Source: [Clostridium] innocuum
GTDB taxonomy: Bacteria; Bacillota_I; Bacilli_A; Erysipelotrichales; Erysipelotrichaceae
Assembly (NCBI GenBank): GCA_012317185.1
Contig: CP048838.1
Span: 1,364,001 to 1,428,000 of the forward strand
Length of the DNA: 64,000 nucleotides
Direction: 5' to 3'
Positions 46,662 to 54,602 of the stretch are shown here, piece after piece. The notes below the pieces were generated by a model. The model saw only the letters and a program-made list of their open reading frames with translations. It was not told the origin of the DNA and made no database searches. The stretch's first letter is position 1. Every line of letters starts with the position of its first letter. The position numbers and the translations under genes were made by a program.

Positions 46662-47387
46662 ATGGGAACAGTAATCAATGCAGCTGCCGTGATTATCGGA
46701 GGGATGATCGGTATGCTGGTTAAGGGGGGACTACCGCTTCGTGTACGCGATTTGCTCATGCGCTCACTTGGTCTATGCACATTGTTTATCGGTATCAGCG
46801 GAGCGATAAGCGCTATGATGCAAGTGGATGGTACACGCCTGCAGGCGAACGGTACACTACTGCTGATTTGCTCACTGGGGATTGGTGCAGTTGCCGGAGA
46901 GCTGTTACGTTTGGAAGATCGCATGGAGGGGCTGGCTCATCGTCTTCAAAGTATGGTAAAAAGCAGGGACGATAAATTTGTGGAAGGATTTGTGAGTAAT
47001 GCGCTTGTCATCTGTGTCGGAGCGATGGCTGTTGTGGGAGCATTGCAGGATGGACTGACACACGATGCCTCCATGCTGATTACAAAGGCGATTCTCGATG
47101 GTATCATATCCATGGTTTTTGCTTCTGCCCTTGGAATTGGCGTAGTTTTTGCGGCCGTTCCGCTTTTTCTGTATCAGGGAGCCATCACCATTCTAGCCGG
47201 AACCCTTTCTCCGTTGTTCAGTGATACGCTCATCCGGAATCTCTCACTGGTCGGAAATGCACTGATTTTTGGTGTTGGAATCAATTTGTTTTTCGGTAAA
47301 CAGATGAAAATAGGTAATCTGCTGCCGGCATTGCTAATACCGGTTGTCTGGGAAGCACTGCAATATCTTGTATCCGGTATGAGATAA
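46662..47387 (+). CDS. DUF554-family membrane protein
   Basis: 241 residues from ATG 46662 (MGTVINAAAVIIGGMIGM), behind AGAGGAGGAACGTT. Six to seven membrane helices with the family's N-terminal GTVINAAAVIIGGMIG and central VGALQDGL. Predicted transporter or channel of unknown substrate. Single gene. Confidence 0.9.
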   Translation: MGTVINAAAVIIGGMIGMLVKGGLPLRVRDLLMRSLGLCTLFIGISGAISAMMQVDGTRLQANGTLLLICSLGIGAVAGELLRLEDRMEGLAHRLQSMVKSRDDKFVEGFVSNALVICVGAMAVVGALQDGLTHDASMLITKAILDGIISMVFASALGIGVVFAAVPLFLYQGAITILAGTLSPLFSDTLIRNLSLVGNALIFGVGINLFFGKQMKIGNLLPALLIPVVWEALQYLVSGMR

Positions 47388-47548
47388 TCAATCTCTTTGA
47401 CAGCAGTATGATGCAATACAGAAAGAATCATCCGCTTAATCCTGTCCATGTGCAAAAGCAATGCATATCGTTTTTGATAGCAATACACTATGGTGCCGGC
47501 AGGAAAAGGGTGCAGGGATGAGAGATCAATTCGGCTATAAACGTAAAT

Positions 47549-47675
47549 AAAAGAAAAAGAACGCTGAGGGGGTGCGTTCTTTTTCTTTTAGAATTATAAA
47601 ATTAAATGAAAGGGAGAAAGTATGAATTTCATTTGAGGGGGAAATTATCATACTTGGCAAGAGTTCCTCTTGCTG
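47549..47675 (-). ncRNA. csRNA-like small RNA, copy 4
   Basis: About 127 nt on the minus strand. 5' hairpin GCAAGAG/CTCTTGC (47657-47673). Anti-SD/AUG segment, exact, at 47608-47626 (plus strand reads GAAAGGGAGAAAGTATGAA). Terminator is a 16-bp perfect stem (47549-47564 with 47574-47589) with loop ACCCCCTCA in the RNA. Confidence 0.82.
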
Positions 47676-47680
47676 ACTAT

Positions 47681-47732
47681 AGTATACGAAAATGTTATCT
47701 GAAAAATATGTCGCAACTATGTGAAATTATGT
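47681..47732 (-). promoter_or_regulatory. Tandem-box promoter of sRNA copy 4
   Basis: Minus strand: ACATAATTT (47732-47724), ACATATTTT (47711-47703), 21 bp apart; TATACT at 47686-47681, 25 bp from the second box. Confidence 0.75.
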
Positions 47733-47831
47733 AGTTGAAATCACGTACTGTTTTGAACATTCCGTTATTTCAAATGCTGCATTTTCTGTTTTGTTCATGA
47801 TGATATTAAAGTTCGTCTTCTCTGGCTGAAT

Positions 47832-47959
47832 AAGAAAATAGAAACGCACTGCTTGGGGGAACAGTGCGCTTCTATTATTATCAGTTTTAAATGAAAGAGA
47901 GAAAGTATGAATTTACTTTTGGGGGAATTATCATACTAGCAAGCATTTCCTACTTGCTG
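47832..47959 (-). ncRNA. csRNA-like small RNA, copy 5
   Basis: 5' hairpin AGCAAGTA-GGAAA-TGCTTGCT with one U-G pair. Anti-SD/AUG segment 47893-47911 with one change. Terminator 47837-47851 with 47862-47876, 15 bp including a G-U pair possible only in minus-strand RNA, loop TTCCCCCAAG. This fixes the direction. Confidence 0.82.
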
Positions 47960-47964
47960 CTTAC

Positions 47965-48016
47965 AGTATACAAAATACTTGTCAATAAATAATGTAGATA
48001 ATATGGAAAACTATGT
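47965..48016 (-). promoter_or_regulatory. Tandem-box promoter of sRNA copy 5
   Basis: Minus strand: ACATAGTTT (48016-48008), ACATTATTT (47995-47987), 21 bp apart; TATACT at 47970-47965, 25 bp from the second box. Confidence 0.72.
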
Positions 48017-48209
48017 TATAATACATCGTTTTCGTTTTACATTATGGGAAGCATACCGCGAAGCTGTGGTATAATGGAAAGGAAGTAAGCTGCCTGTACG
48101 GATAGCATGTGAGTGTTCATTTACAACGTTTGAACAGGGCTTATTTCGATTATGAAAGACTGAATGATTCCTCAGACTATATACAGTCTGATATGAAGGG
48201 AGAGATATT

Positions 48210-48248
48210 ATGAAATTACCTTATGCAGCAGCTCCATGCAAAGTCTGA
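48210..48248 (+). CDS. Leader peptide of MFS attenuator
   Basis: ATG 48210 behind GAAGGGAGAGATATT encodes MKLPYAAAPCKV and stops at 48248. The last codons lie in pairing arms of the downstream RNA hairpins. Short peptide before an efflux gene with alternative hairpins is the layout of translational attenuators of antibiotic resistance genes. Confidence 0.65.
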   Translation: MKLPYAAAPCKV

Positions 48249-48338
48249 TGGACGAATCGCTTGCATGGAGCAATGATTACGGACTCGTCCGCTGACTTTG
48301 CCTGTATACAATTCATGTAGAAAAGGAGCAAAGTCAAA
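48231..48338 (+). promoter_or_regulatory. Attenuator with alternative hairpins controlling MFS translation
   Basis: Hairpin I: GCTCCATGCAA (48231-48241)/TTGCATGGAGC (48261-48271). Hairpin II: A GCAAAGTC (48238-48245) with B GACTTTGC (48294-48301), extended by GGACGA (48250-48255)/TCGTCC (48285-48290). Hairpin III: B with C GCAAAGTC (48328-48335), which touches the Shine-Dalgarno AAAAGGAG (48321-48328) and ends 3 bases before the MFS ATG. I leaves B free for C (off); II captures B and frees the start (on). Confidence 0.75.
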
Positions 48339-49652
48339 ATGAACAATATGAAACAAACAATAAAAGACCTGCATGTTTTTCTTGTACTCTGGAGTACGCA
48401 GGCATGCTCGCAGCTTGGAAGCTCTATGACGAGCTTTGCACTTGTCATATGGAGTCTGCAACAATCCGGAAGTGCTATGGTCAGCGCGATGCTTTCCATC
48501 TGTTCGTACACCCCCTATGTGATATTCGGCCTGTTTGCCGGATCCCTGTGTGATCGCTGGGATAAAAAGAAGACAATGCTGATCTGTGATAGTCTGGCTG
48601 CTGGCTCAACCCTTGTAATCAGTATCCTGCTGTTACAGGGAACGCTGGAGATATGGCATTTGTATATTCTGAATGCTGTAAACGGATGTATGAATACGCT
48701 GCAGCAGCCCTCCAGTGAAGTGGCGATTACTCTGCTGACTCCGAAGAAGCAGTATGCCAGAGCAGGCGCTCTGCGGATGTTTTCCAATTCATTGAACACA
48801 CTGCTGGTTCCCGTTTTCGCAACCTCTGTTTATGCGTTGTTCGGTATGCAGACAATCCTGCTGATTGATCTGATCAGCTTCAGCGTCGCCTTTACAGCCC
48901 TGGCCTTCTTCATACGGCTGCCTGCTGTAGAAGCGGTGTCCGCTATAGAAAAACAATCTCTTCTGAACGGCGTAAAAAGCGGTCTTCACTGGCTGAGAGA
49001 AAATCGCGGTGTTCTGGACCTGATCCTGTATCTGGCTGCGATAAATCTGGTAGCCTCCACCCTGGATGCTGCACTGCCTTATATGCTGCTGATGCGCGAG
49101 GGTGGCAGTGAAGCTGTGCTGGGGGTAGTGAATACCTGTATGGGACTGGCAAATCTTGCCGGAAGTCTTGTTCTGATGCTGAAGCCGACGAGGCATCAAC
49201 GTGTGCGATTGATTCACAATGCCCTGCTGATCAGCATGGGAACCGAAAGCTTTTTTCTGGCATTGGGCAGAGAACCCTTTGTATGGTGTCTGGGGGCATT
49301 TCTCGGCTGGCTGTTTATCCCGGCAATGAATACGAATATGGATGTGCTGCTGCGTGAACATATACCGCTTGATATGCAGGGAAGAGTGTATGCCGCTAGA
49401 AATTCTCTTCAATTCTTCACCATACCGGCAGGATATTTTCTGGGTGGTGCCCTTATAGATTATATCCTTGAGCCCTTCATGGCGGCACAGGGAGCATCCT
49501 CCCTGCTTGGACGTGCAATCGGTGTAGGCGAAGGAAGCGGTGCAGCTCTTCTGTTTCTACTGCTGGGATTTGCGGGTATCGCGATTTGCCTGCTGTTTCG
49601 AAGAGACTCAAACATCTGGTCTTTGGAAACAATAGATGAACAACATAAGTAA
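48339..49652 (+). CDS. MFS efflux transporter (macrolide-efflux-like)
   Basis: 437 residues, about 12 membrane helices. MFS loop motif DRWDKKKTMLICD after helix 2 and a long central loop; overall closest in style to the MefA/Tet(V)-type drug-export MFS group. Preceded by a leader-peptide attenuator, which suggests induction by a ribosome-targeting compound. Lies between small RNA copies 4-5 and 6-7; its end shares a terminator hairpin with copy 6. Substrate not determinable. Confidence 0.88.
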   Translation: MNNMKQTIKDLHVFLVLWSTQACSQLGSSMTSFALVIWSLQQSGSAMVSAMLSICSYTPYVIFGLFAGSLCDRWDKKKTMLICDSLAAGSTLVISILLLQGTLEIWHLYILNAVNGCMNTLQQPSSEVAITLLTPKKQYARAGALRMFSNSLNTLLVPVFATSVYALFGMQTILLIDLISFSVAFTALAFFIRLPAVEAVSAIEKQSLLNGVKSGLHWLRENRGVLDLILYLAAINLVASTLDAALPYMLLMREGGSEAVLGVVNTCMGLANLAGSLVLMLKPTRHQRVRLIHNALLISMGTESFFLALGREPFVWCLGAFLGWLFIPAMNTNMDVLLREHIPLDMQGRVYAARNSLQFFTIPAGYFLGGALIDYILEPFMAAQGASSLLGRAIGVGEGSGAALLFLLLGFAGIAICLLFRRDSNIWSLETIDEQHK

Positions 49653-49780
49653 AACAAAAGAAGCTCATGCTTGGGTTCATGAGCTTCTTTTGTATCTTAT
49701 TATCTTTATATTTGAAAGGGAGAAAGTATGAAGTATTCTTGGGGGAATTTTATCATACCAGCAAGATTACCTCTTGCTTG
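49650..49780 (-). ncRNA. csRNA-like small RNA, copy 6
   Basis: About 130 nt. 5' hairpin AGCAAGA/TCTTGCT (49760-49778). Exact anti-SD/AUG segment at 49714-49732. TTCCCCCAAG at 49738-49747. Terminator is a 16-bp perfect stem (49654-49669, 49678-49693) shared with the convergent MFS gene. Confidence 0.83.
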
Positions 49781-49785
49781 CTTAT

Positions 49786-49868
49786 AGTATACGAAAAACT
49801 TGCAGTTTAAATATGGCGCGATCATGGAAAAATATGTGGAAATCAGAATTGTGGCGCACAAATTGTGT
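49786..49868 (-). promoter_or_regulatory. Tandem-box promoter of sRNA copy 6
   Basis: Minus strand: ACACAATTT (49868-49860), ACATATTTT (49837-49829), CCATATTTA (49816-49808): spacings 31 and 21 bp. TATACT at 49791-49786, 25 bp from the last box. Confidence 0.75.
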
Positions 49869-50029
49869 GATAGCTCCCACAATTTTATGGATCGTGGAAT
49901 AAAAAGGGGAAAAGCTGTACATACGAATACAGTCATTTTGGTATCAGCGGACACAGGTGATGGAAAGGGAAAATGTGGCTTTACAGTCATTCTTGCTGCT
50001 GTAAAGAGAAATCTATGATCCTGCATACA

Positions 50030-50151
50030 ACAAAAAAGACGTTTGGGGGAACGTCTTTTTTGTATCATTATTATATAATTTTGAAAGGGAGAAAGTATGA
50101 AGTTATTTTTGGGGGAAATATGTCATACTAAGCAAGATTACCACTTGCTTG
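50030..50151 (-). ncRNA. csRNA-like small RNA, copy 7
   Basis: About 122 nt. 5' hairpin AAGCAAG/CTTGCTT (50030s numbering: 50030-50036 on plus is terminator; helix arms 50130-50136 and 50144-50150). Exact anti-SD/AUG segment at 50083-50101. TTTCCCCCAAAAA at 50105-50117. Terminator 14-bp stem 50030-50043 with 50050-50063, loop of five C. Confidence 0.83.
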
Positions 50152-50156
50152 CCTAT

Positions 50157-50240
50157 AGTATACAAAAAACTTTCCGTTTAAATATGGTGGGATCATGGAA
50201 AAATGTGTGGAAACTTGACTTTTTCGTACACAAATTGTGT
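50157..50240 (-). promoter_or_regulatory. Tandem-box promoter of sRNA copy 7
   Basis: Minus strand: ACACAATTT (50240-50232), ACACATTTT (50208-50200), CCATATTTA (50187-50179): spacings 32 and 21 bp. TATACT at 50162-50157, 25 bp from the last box. Confidence 0.73.
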
Positions 50241-50305
50241 GATTAGCATTTCTAAGATGTCAAAAAGCACATAATTCATGATATAATACGATGCATAGGA
50301 AGGTG

Positions 50306-50707
50306 ATGGATTTGCAGATTACAGGACTTGAGGAGCAGGATGTAGTACAGGCGGCTGCTGTAAAATTTCCAGGTAAATACATAGAGATGGGTGAAAGTGA
50401 TCTGTATCTGCCGGATATTGAAAAGGGCAGCTTGACGATTGAGGGTATCGATCATCCCGTATTTGCCAGCACGCATTATGCCTATGAAGATAAGCTGGTA
50501 AATGGAAACAAGACCCGCTACAAGATACCTCTGACTACGGTGCTTGTAAAGAAGGATAAATATGAAGTAATCTATGACAGCTATGGGAAATATTATGTGG
50601 CTTATAAAGAGGAAGAGAAAATTCATTTTGTTCCATATGAGGATTTCTATGAGCTGCTGAAGCCGCTGATTCATATGAATGAAGAAAAAAACGAACAGGC
50701 GACATAG
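50306..50707 (+). CDS. Hypothetical cytoplasmic protein
   Basis: 133 residues from ATG 50306 (MDLQITGLEEQD), with AGGAAGG closely upstream. No membrane segment or signal. Beta-rich with many Tyr/Lys/Glu (KYEVIYDSYGKYYVAYKEEEKIHFVPYEDFYELL). Family not recognised. A strong terminator follows at 50835-50872. Confidence 0.75.
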   Translation: MDLQITGLEEQDVVQAAAVKFPGKYIEMGESDLYLPDIEKGSLTIEGIDHPVFASTHYAYEDKLVNGNKTRYKIPLTTVLVKKDKYEVIYDSYGKYYVAYKEEEKIHFVPYEDFYELLKPLIHMNEEKNEQAT

Positions 50708-50834
50708 TTCGACAAATTGCGAAAATGAAGTGCTGTATAGTATGGGTGGCAGATGAGAAAACTGCTGATACGTAAATGATCCCCGAAAACTATCCCTAAT
50801 TTACGTATAACATCATTCTATCCCCTATAATTTT

Positions 50835-50872
50835 GGAAAAGGCTCTGCATTGCATGCGGAGCCTTTTCTATA
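50835..50872 (+). terminator. Terminator
   Basis: AAAAGGCTC ... GAGCCTTTT stem with inner GCAT/ATGC, then TTTTCTAT. Confidence 0.8.
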
Positions 50873-50984
50873 CCGATAAGCATGTCCTGACGAACAGTTC
50901 TGTAAAATGTCATAGCACGCAAAAAGCTGTGCGATCCGTTTTTCAAAGGAGCCCAGTCAAAGAGGCGGTGCTGCTTTCGGATAA

Positions 50985-51014
50985 TGAAAAACCGCCGATT
51001 TCTATCGACGGTTC
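50985..51014 (-). terminator. Terminator of cold-shock gene
   Basis: Minus-strand AACCGTCGAT-AGAA-ATCGGCGGTT followed by TTT. Confidence 0.8.
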
Positions 51015-51028
51015 CCTTGATTGTATAA

Positions 51029-51229
51029 TTAAATTACAGTTACGTTTGCAGCGTGATCTCCGCGATCGTTTGTATTGATCTCGAAGTTAACCTTTGCTCC
51101 CTCTTCCAGTGTGCGGAATCCGGAAGTCTGGATTTCAGAATAGTGTACAAACAGATCCTGACCAGCGTCTGTTGTGATAAATCCGTATCCTTTGTCTGCA
51201 TTAAACCATTTTACTTTACCTGTACTCAT
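51029..51229 (-). CDS. Cold-shock protein
   Basis: 66 residues; RBS AAGGAGGTACTAAT. Single CSD: GKVKWFNADKGYGFITTD (RNP1 KGYGFI), DLFVHYSEI (RNP2). RNA chaperone that binds single-stranded nucleic acids. A ~130-nt 5' leader with hairpins, usual for csp genes, precedes it. Confidence 0.97.
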   Translation of the reverse strand: MSTGKVKWFNADKGYGFITTDAGQDLFVHYSEIQTSGFRTLEEGAKVNFEINTNDRGDHAANVTVI

Positions 51230-51396
51230 ATTAGTACCTCCTTATAATGTAGATAAGAAGCACTCTCATGGCATAAAAAAACACATATGTGAATTGTACA
51301 ATGAGATAATTACAATTCCTGATATGTGAATATTGAAATCATAGTTATTTGCTTGTTATTACACTTTCAGTATAACACAAGAAATGAGAAAAGCAA
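51230..51396 (-). promoter_or_regulatory. Promoter and structured 5' leader of cold-shock gene
   Basis: Minus strand TTGCTT (51396-51391), 16 bp, TATACT (51374-51369). The ~130-nt leader contains the repeated ATTCACATAT blocks and AT-rich hairpins; csp leaders often act as thermosensors, which is inferred here. Confidence 0.65.
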
Positions 51397-52133
51397 GAAC
51401 TTTCGTAATTATTTGCAATATGGTCGTTACGATTCACCAATCTGTTGTAGATATCAGCTGAGATAAGGGTAAATTATCGAATGGCAGTGAACTCATACAT
51501 ACAAAAGTATCCTCTATGGTATCCTTGATTGATTATTCCTCGAAAGAAGTGCAATGATAGCCTGATGCATCATTTGATCACAATGGAATAAAACGTTCTC
51601 ATAAGCACTTACTCTGCGGCATTTCTGGTTCGCAGCTGTTTATGATAAACCATACGCAAAACGCTAACAGTATAAGACGACAAAAATGTCTGAAGATTTG
51701 AAATGCAGAAAGAAAGTGCTGGTATAATTATGGCGGTTACTGCACTTCATTCGCATGCGTATATTATATATCTGAAAGACGATTCATTATTGACAAAGTT
51801 GAGCATAGAGCTTATATAGAGAGAAAGCCAACTGTTCTTTTTGGAATTACTATGTAAAGCGTATGCTTGCTGCAGTGCAGAAGGTTCGGCGGGCAGAAAG
51901 GTTCGGCGGGCAGGAATGCTTCACTGTGTAATTGCGATTCGTCATAATGTATATAATGCATCGGTATTTTGTATCAGACCAGGTTTTTTTACATATTCGT
52001 TTAGAACGTGAAAACGAATCTTTTGCTTCAGCAATCTTGTGTTCTTTTGCTCCAAAGACGATTTGATTTCTTTTGATATTTATTTGACTTTTCACTGAAA
52101 AAAGCATAGACTGAGGGTATTGAGGTATATAAA
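51397..52133. other. Gene-free stretch
   Basis: No coding frame with a start and ribosome site. Contains the GC-rich tandem repeat at 51881-51913. Confidence 0.5.
51881..51913. repeat. GC-rich tandem repeat with GGCGGGCAG core
   Basis: AAGGTTCGGCGGGCAG occurs at 51881-51896 and 51898-51913. The GGCGGGCAG core is shared with the repeat inserted in the AAA-ATPase gene at 62.3-63.5 kb. Confidence 0.75.
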
Positions 52134-52601
52134 ATGGTAAACTATGAAGAAAAGGTATTTCATCCAAACCTGGGCATCTGTGATGTTACAGGCATCGACA
52201 AAAAAGAAAAGCGTATGGTAATTACGGCAGCGGATGGAAGTACCTGTTCCATACCGTTCGAGAGCCTGCCACGAGTGGGTGTACGAAATCTGATGGAAAG
52301 TGATGAGGCGGATCTCATCATGAAGAAATTGTTTACTCCCAAACAGGAATCATCCCTTCCAGCCAGTCTTACGCTTATGCAGATTCAGCAGAGTATTGTG
52401 GACTACAAGCTGGAACAGCAGGTACAGCTGCTCATTGGTCTGCTGTATTGGAAATACGCGGAAGGTAAAAAAGGTATCCGTTATCAGGAATGTCTTTCCC
52501 GTATTGAGGGTGTACTCTGTGAGGAGCTGTCCTTTGTTCTTGACCTTTCTAAGGATCTTCTTGTGGAGCGTCTGGAGGATTGCTACCGCAGCATGGCATA
52601 G
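52134..52601 (+). CDS. CarD-like RNA polymerase-interacting protein
   Basis: 155 residues; RBS TGAGGTATATAAA. N-terminal CarD_CdnL_TRCF Tudor-like domain (VNYEEKVFHPNLGICDVTGIDK, CSIPFESLPRVGVRNLM) and a helical C-terminal region as in CarD/CdnL. Expected to contact the RNA polymerase beta subunit and stabilise open complexes. Own terminator at 52609-52636. Confidence 0.82.
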   Translation: MVNYEEKVFHPNLGICDVTGIDKKEKRMVITAADGSTCSIPFESLPRVGVRNLMESDEADLIMKKLFTPKQESSLPASLTLMQIQQSIVDYKLEQQVQLLIGLLYWKYAEGKKGIRYQECLSRIEGVLCEELSFVLDLSKDLLVERLEDCYRSMA

Positions 52602-52608
52602 ATTACAG

Positions 52609-52636
52609 AAAATGGTGCAGTCGCACTATTTTTTTA
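52609..52636 (+). terminator. Terminator of CarD-like gene
   Basis: TGGTGC-AGTC-GCACTA (one G-U) followed by T-run. Confidence 0.7.
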
Positions 52637-52771
52637 TTTGCTGAATGCCGTAGTTTTATATGGGAAAACTGATAGATGATAAAAATTATAAATTGACGTA
52701 TGTACCATCGTATGGTAAACTTAGTAAGTTATTACGAGTTTTTAACCTGCAATGATAGAAAGAAGGTAACA

Positions 52772-54523
52772 ATGACAACATTTAATGAATTACAGATCAG
52801 CAGCGAGGTAATGAAGGCTGTTGAAGAAATGGGATATGAAAATGCAACCGATATTCAGGCACAATCCATTCCGCTTATTATGGAGGGCAAGGATGTGCTT
52901 GGTCGTTCAAATACAGGAACAGGTAAAACTGCTGCATTCGGTATCCCGGCGATTGAGAAAGTATGTCAGGGAACAAGATATCCGAACGCACTGATCATCT
53001 GTCCAACAAGAGAGCTGGTCACCCAGGTGGCTACCGAGCTTAGAAAATTTTCAAAGTACAAGGAAGGCGTTAAGATCGTTCCGATTTACGGAGGTCAGCC
53101 GATTGACCGTCAGATTCAGCTGTTGAAACGAGGCTGCGGTATCGTTGTCGGTACACCGGGCCGTATCATGGATCATTTGAACCGCCGTACACTGAAGCTG
53201 GATAATACCAATATGGTAATTCTGGATGAAGCGGATGAGATGCTGAACATGGGCTTTAAGGAAGATATTGAAGAAATCCTGTCCATGATGCCGGAGGGCA
53301 ACGAGCATCAGACCATTCTGTTCTCGGCTACATGGCCTGCGGAAATTCTGCGTATCACCAAGGAATTCCAGAATGACCCGGTACGTGTGGAAATTAAGTC
53401 TGCACAGCGTACTATTGATACAGTAGAGCAGATTTATTATGATGCACCGCGTGGAAAAAAAGCAAATGCTTTACGTGTGCTGCTGTCTCATTACGATCCG
53501 GATTTGTGCATGATTTTCTGTAATACGAAGAAAATGGTAGATGAATTGTGTGATGAGCTGAATAAGCACAACATCAAAGCGATTTCTCTGCATGGGGATA
53601 TGAAGCAGGAGTTCCGCTCCCGTGTTATGGAGCAGTTCCGTTCCGGAAATTATCCGATTCTGATCGCCACGGATGTCGCAGCCCGCGGAATCGACGTGGA
53701 TGATATTGATCTGGTTGTGAATTTTGATATTCCACAGGATAATGAATATTACATCCATCGTGTCGGACGTACCGGAAGAGCCGGCAAGAAAGGTCTTGCT
53801 ATCACTCTGGTAAGCGGTGGAAAGCAGCGTGCGGGAATCCGTGACATCATTCGTTATACGAAAACCAATATTGTCCGTCATGCGCTGCCAACCTGTGCAC
53901 AGATGATGGAAGCCAACCGCAATGCTTTTGTTGCAAAGGTAAAGGAAGCATGCGATGAGGGCATTACTGAAGAAAGCATGGAGATTGCAAATGAACTGAT
54001 GGCAGAGGGAATTGCTCTGGAAAACATTATTTCTGCATTGATTTCCATGACCTACAAGAATGAAATCATCGATATTGAAGCGGATGAGGATGTGAAGCGT
54101 TATGCATCTGCATTTGATGCTATCACGTTGAAATTCAATGTCGGAAGAAACAATGGTGTACAGCCGGGTAATATCGTTGCGGCAATCATTGAGGAATCCG
54201 GACTGAATGGAAAAGCCATCGGGCGTATTGATGTACGCAAGGATTTCACCCTGGTGGATGTGGAAGCCAGCAAGGTGGATGCAGTATTGAGCAATATGCA
54301 GCGCAGTCATATCCGCGGTGTGGAAGTCATGGTGGAAATCGACAGTGCGCCGAAGCGCAAAAACAGCAGCCGTTCCAATGGAAGAGGAACCGGAGGCGGT
54401 TATAATAAAGGCGGACGCAGCAGAAGCTATGATAACAGTGCTTCTTCTTCACAGCGTCGTCCAAGCAGACGAGCATCCGGAAGTCATGACAAGAGTGTTC
54501 GTAAGAGCAGAAAAGAGAAATAA
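52772..54523 (+). CDS. DEAD-box RNA helicase (CshA/DeaD type)
   Basis: 583 residues from ATG 52772 (MTTFNELQIS), RBS AAGAAGG. Q-motif, Walker A SNTGTGKTAAFG, PTRELVTQ, TPGRIMDH, DEADEM, SAT, and C-terminal helicase motifs DVAARGID, HRVGRTGRAGKKG. A DbpA/CsdA-type RNA-binding domain lies at ~445-530, and a Ser/Arg/Gly-rich basic tail (~535-583) binds RNA. Unwinds rRNA or mRNA structure, typically important in the cold. Confidence 0.96.
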   Translation: MTTFNELQISSEVMKAVEEMGYENATDIQAQSIPLIMEGKDVLGRSNTGTGKTAAFGIPAIEKVCQGTRYPNALIICPTRELVTQVATELRKFSKYKEGVKIVPIYGGQPIDRQIQLLKRGCGIVVGTPGRIMDHLNRRTLKLDNTNMVILDEADEMLNMGFKEDIEEILSMMPEGNEHQTILFSATWPAEILRITKEFQNDPVRVEIKSAQRTIDTVEQIYYDAPRGKKANALRVLLSHYDPDLCMIFCNTKKMVDELCDELNKHNIKAISLHGDMKQEFRSRVMEQFRSGNYPILIATDVAARGIDVDDIDLVVNFDIPQDNEYYIHRVGRTGRAGKKGLAITLVSGGKQRAGIRDIIRYTKTNIVRHALPTCAQMMEANRNAFVAKVKEACDEGITEESMEIANELMAEGIALENIISALISMTYKNEIIDIEADEDVKRYASAFDAITLKFNVGRNNGVQPGNIVAAIIEESGLNGKAIGRIDVRKDFTLVDVEASKVDAVLSNMQRSHIRGVEVMVEIDSAPKRKNSSRSNGRGTGGGYNKGGRSRSYDNSASSSQRRPSRRASGSHDKSVRKSRKEK

Positions 54524-54532
54524 GAAAGAAGC

Positions 54533-54565
54533 ATCCCAAGCTCAAGGGATGCTTTTCCTTTATGT
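54533..54565 (+). terminator. Terminator of helicase gene
   Basis: AAGCATCCC/GGGATGCTT followed by TTCCTTT. Confidence 0.82.
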
Positions 54566-54602
54566 TTTAAGGTTATTGCTTGCTATCGGCAATGCTATCA
54601 TT

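Noticed and set aside
47608..50140. Short plus-strand ORFs beginning at GAAAGGGAGAAAGTATGAA
   Set aside because: Each has a fine SD-ATG look, but the four frames give unrelated peptides with different lengths. Promoter boxes, G-U pairs in stems and terminators indicate minus-strand RNAs, so the SD-ATG is the complement of a pairing segment.
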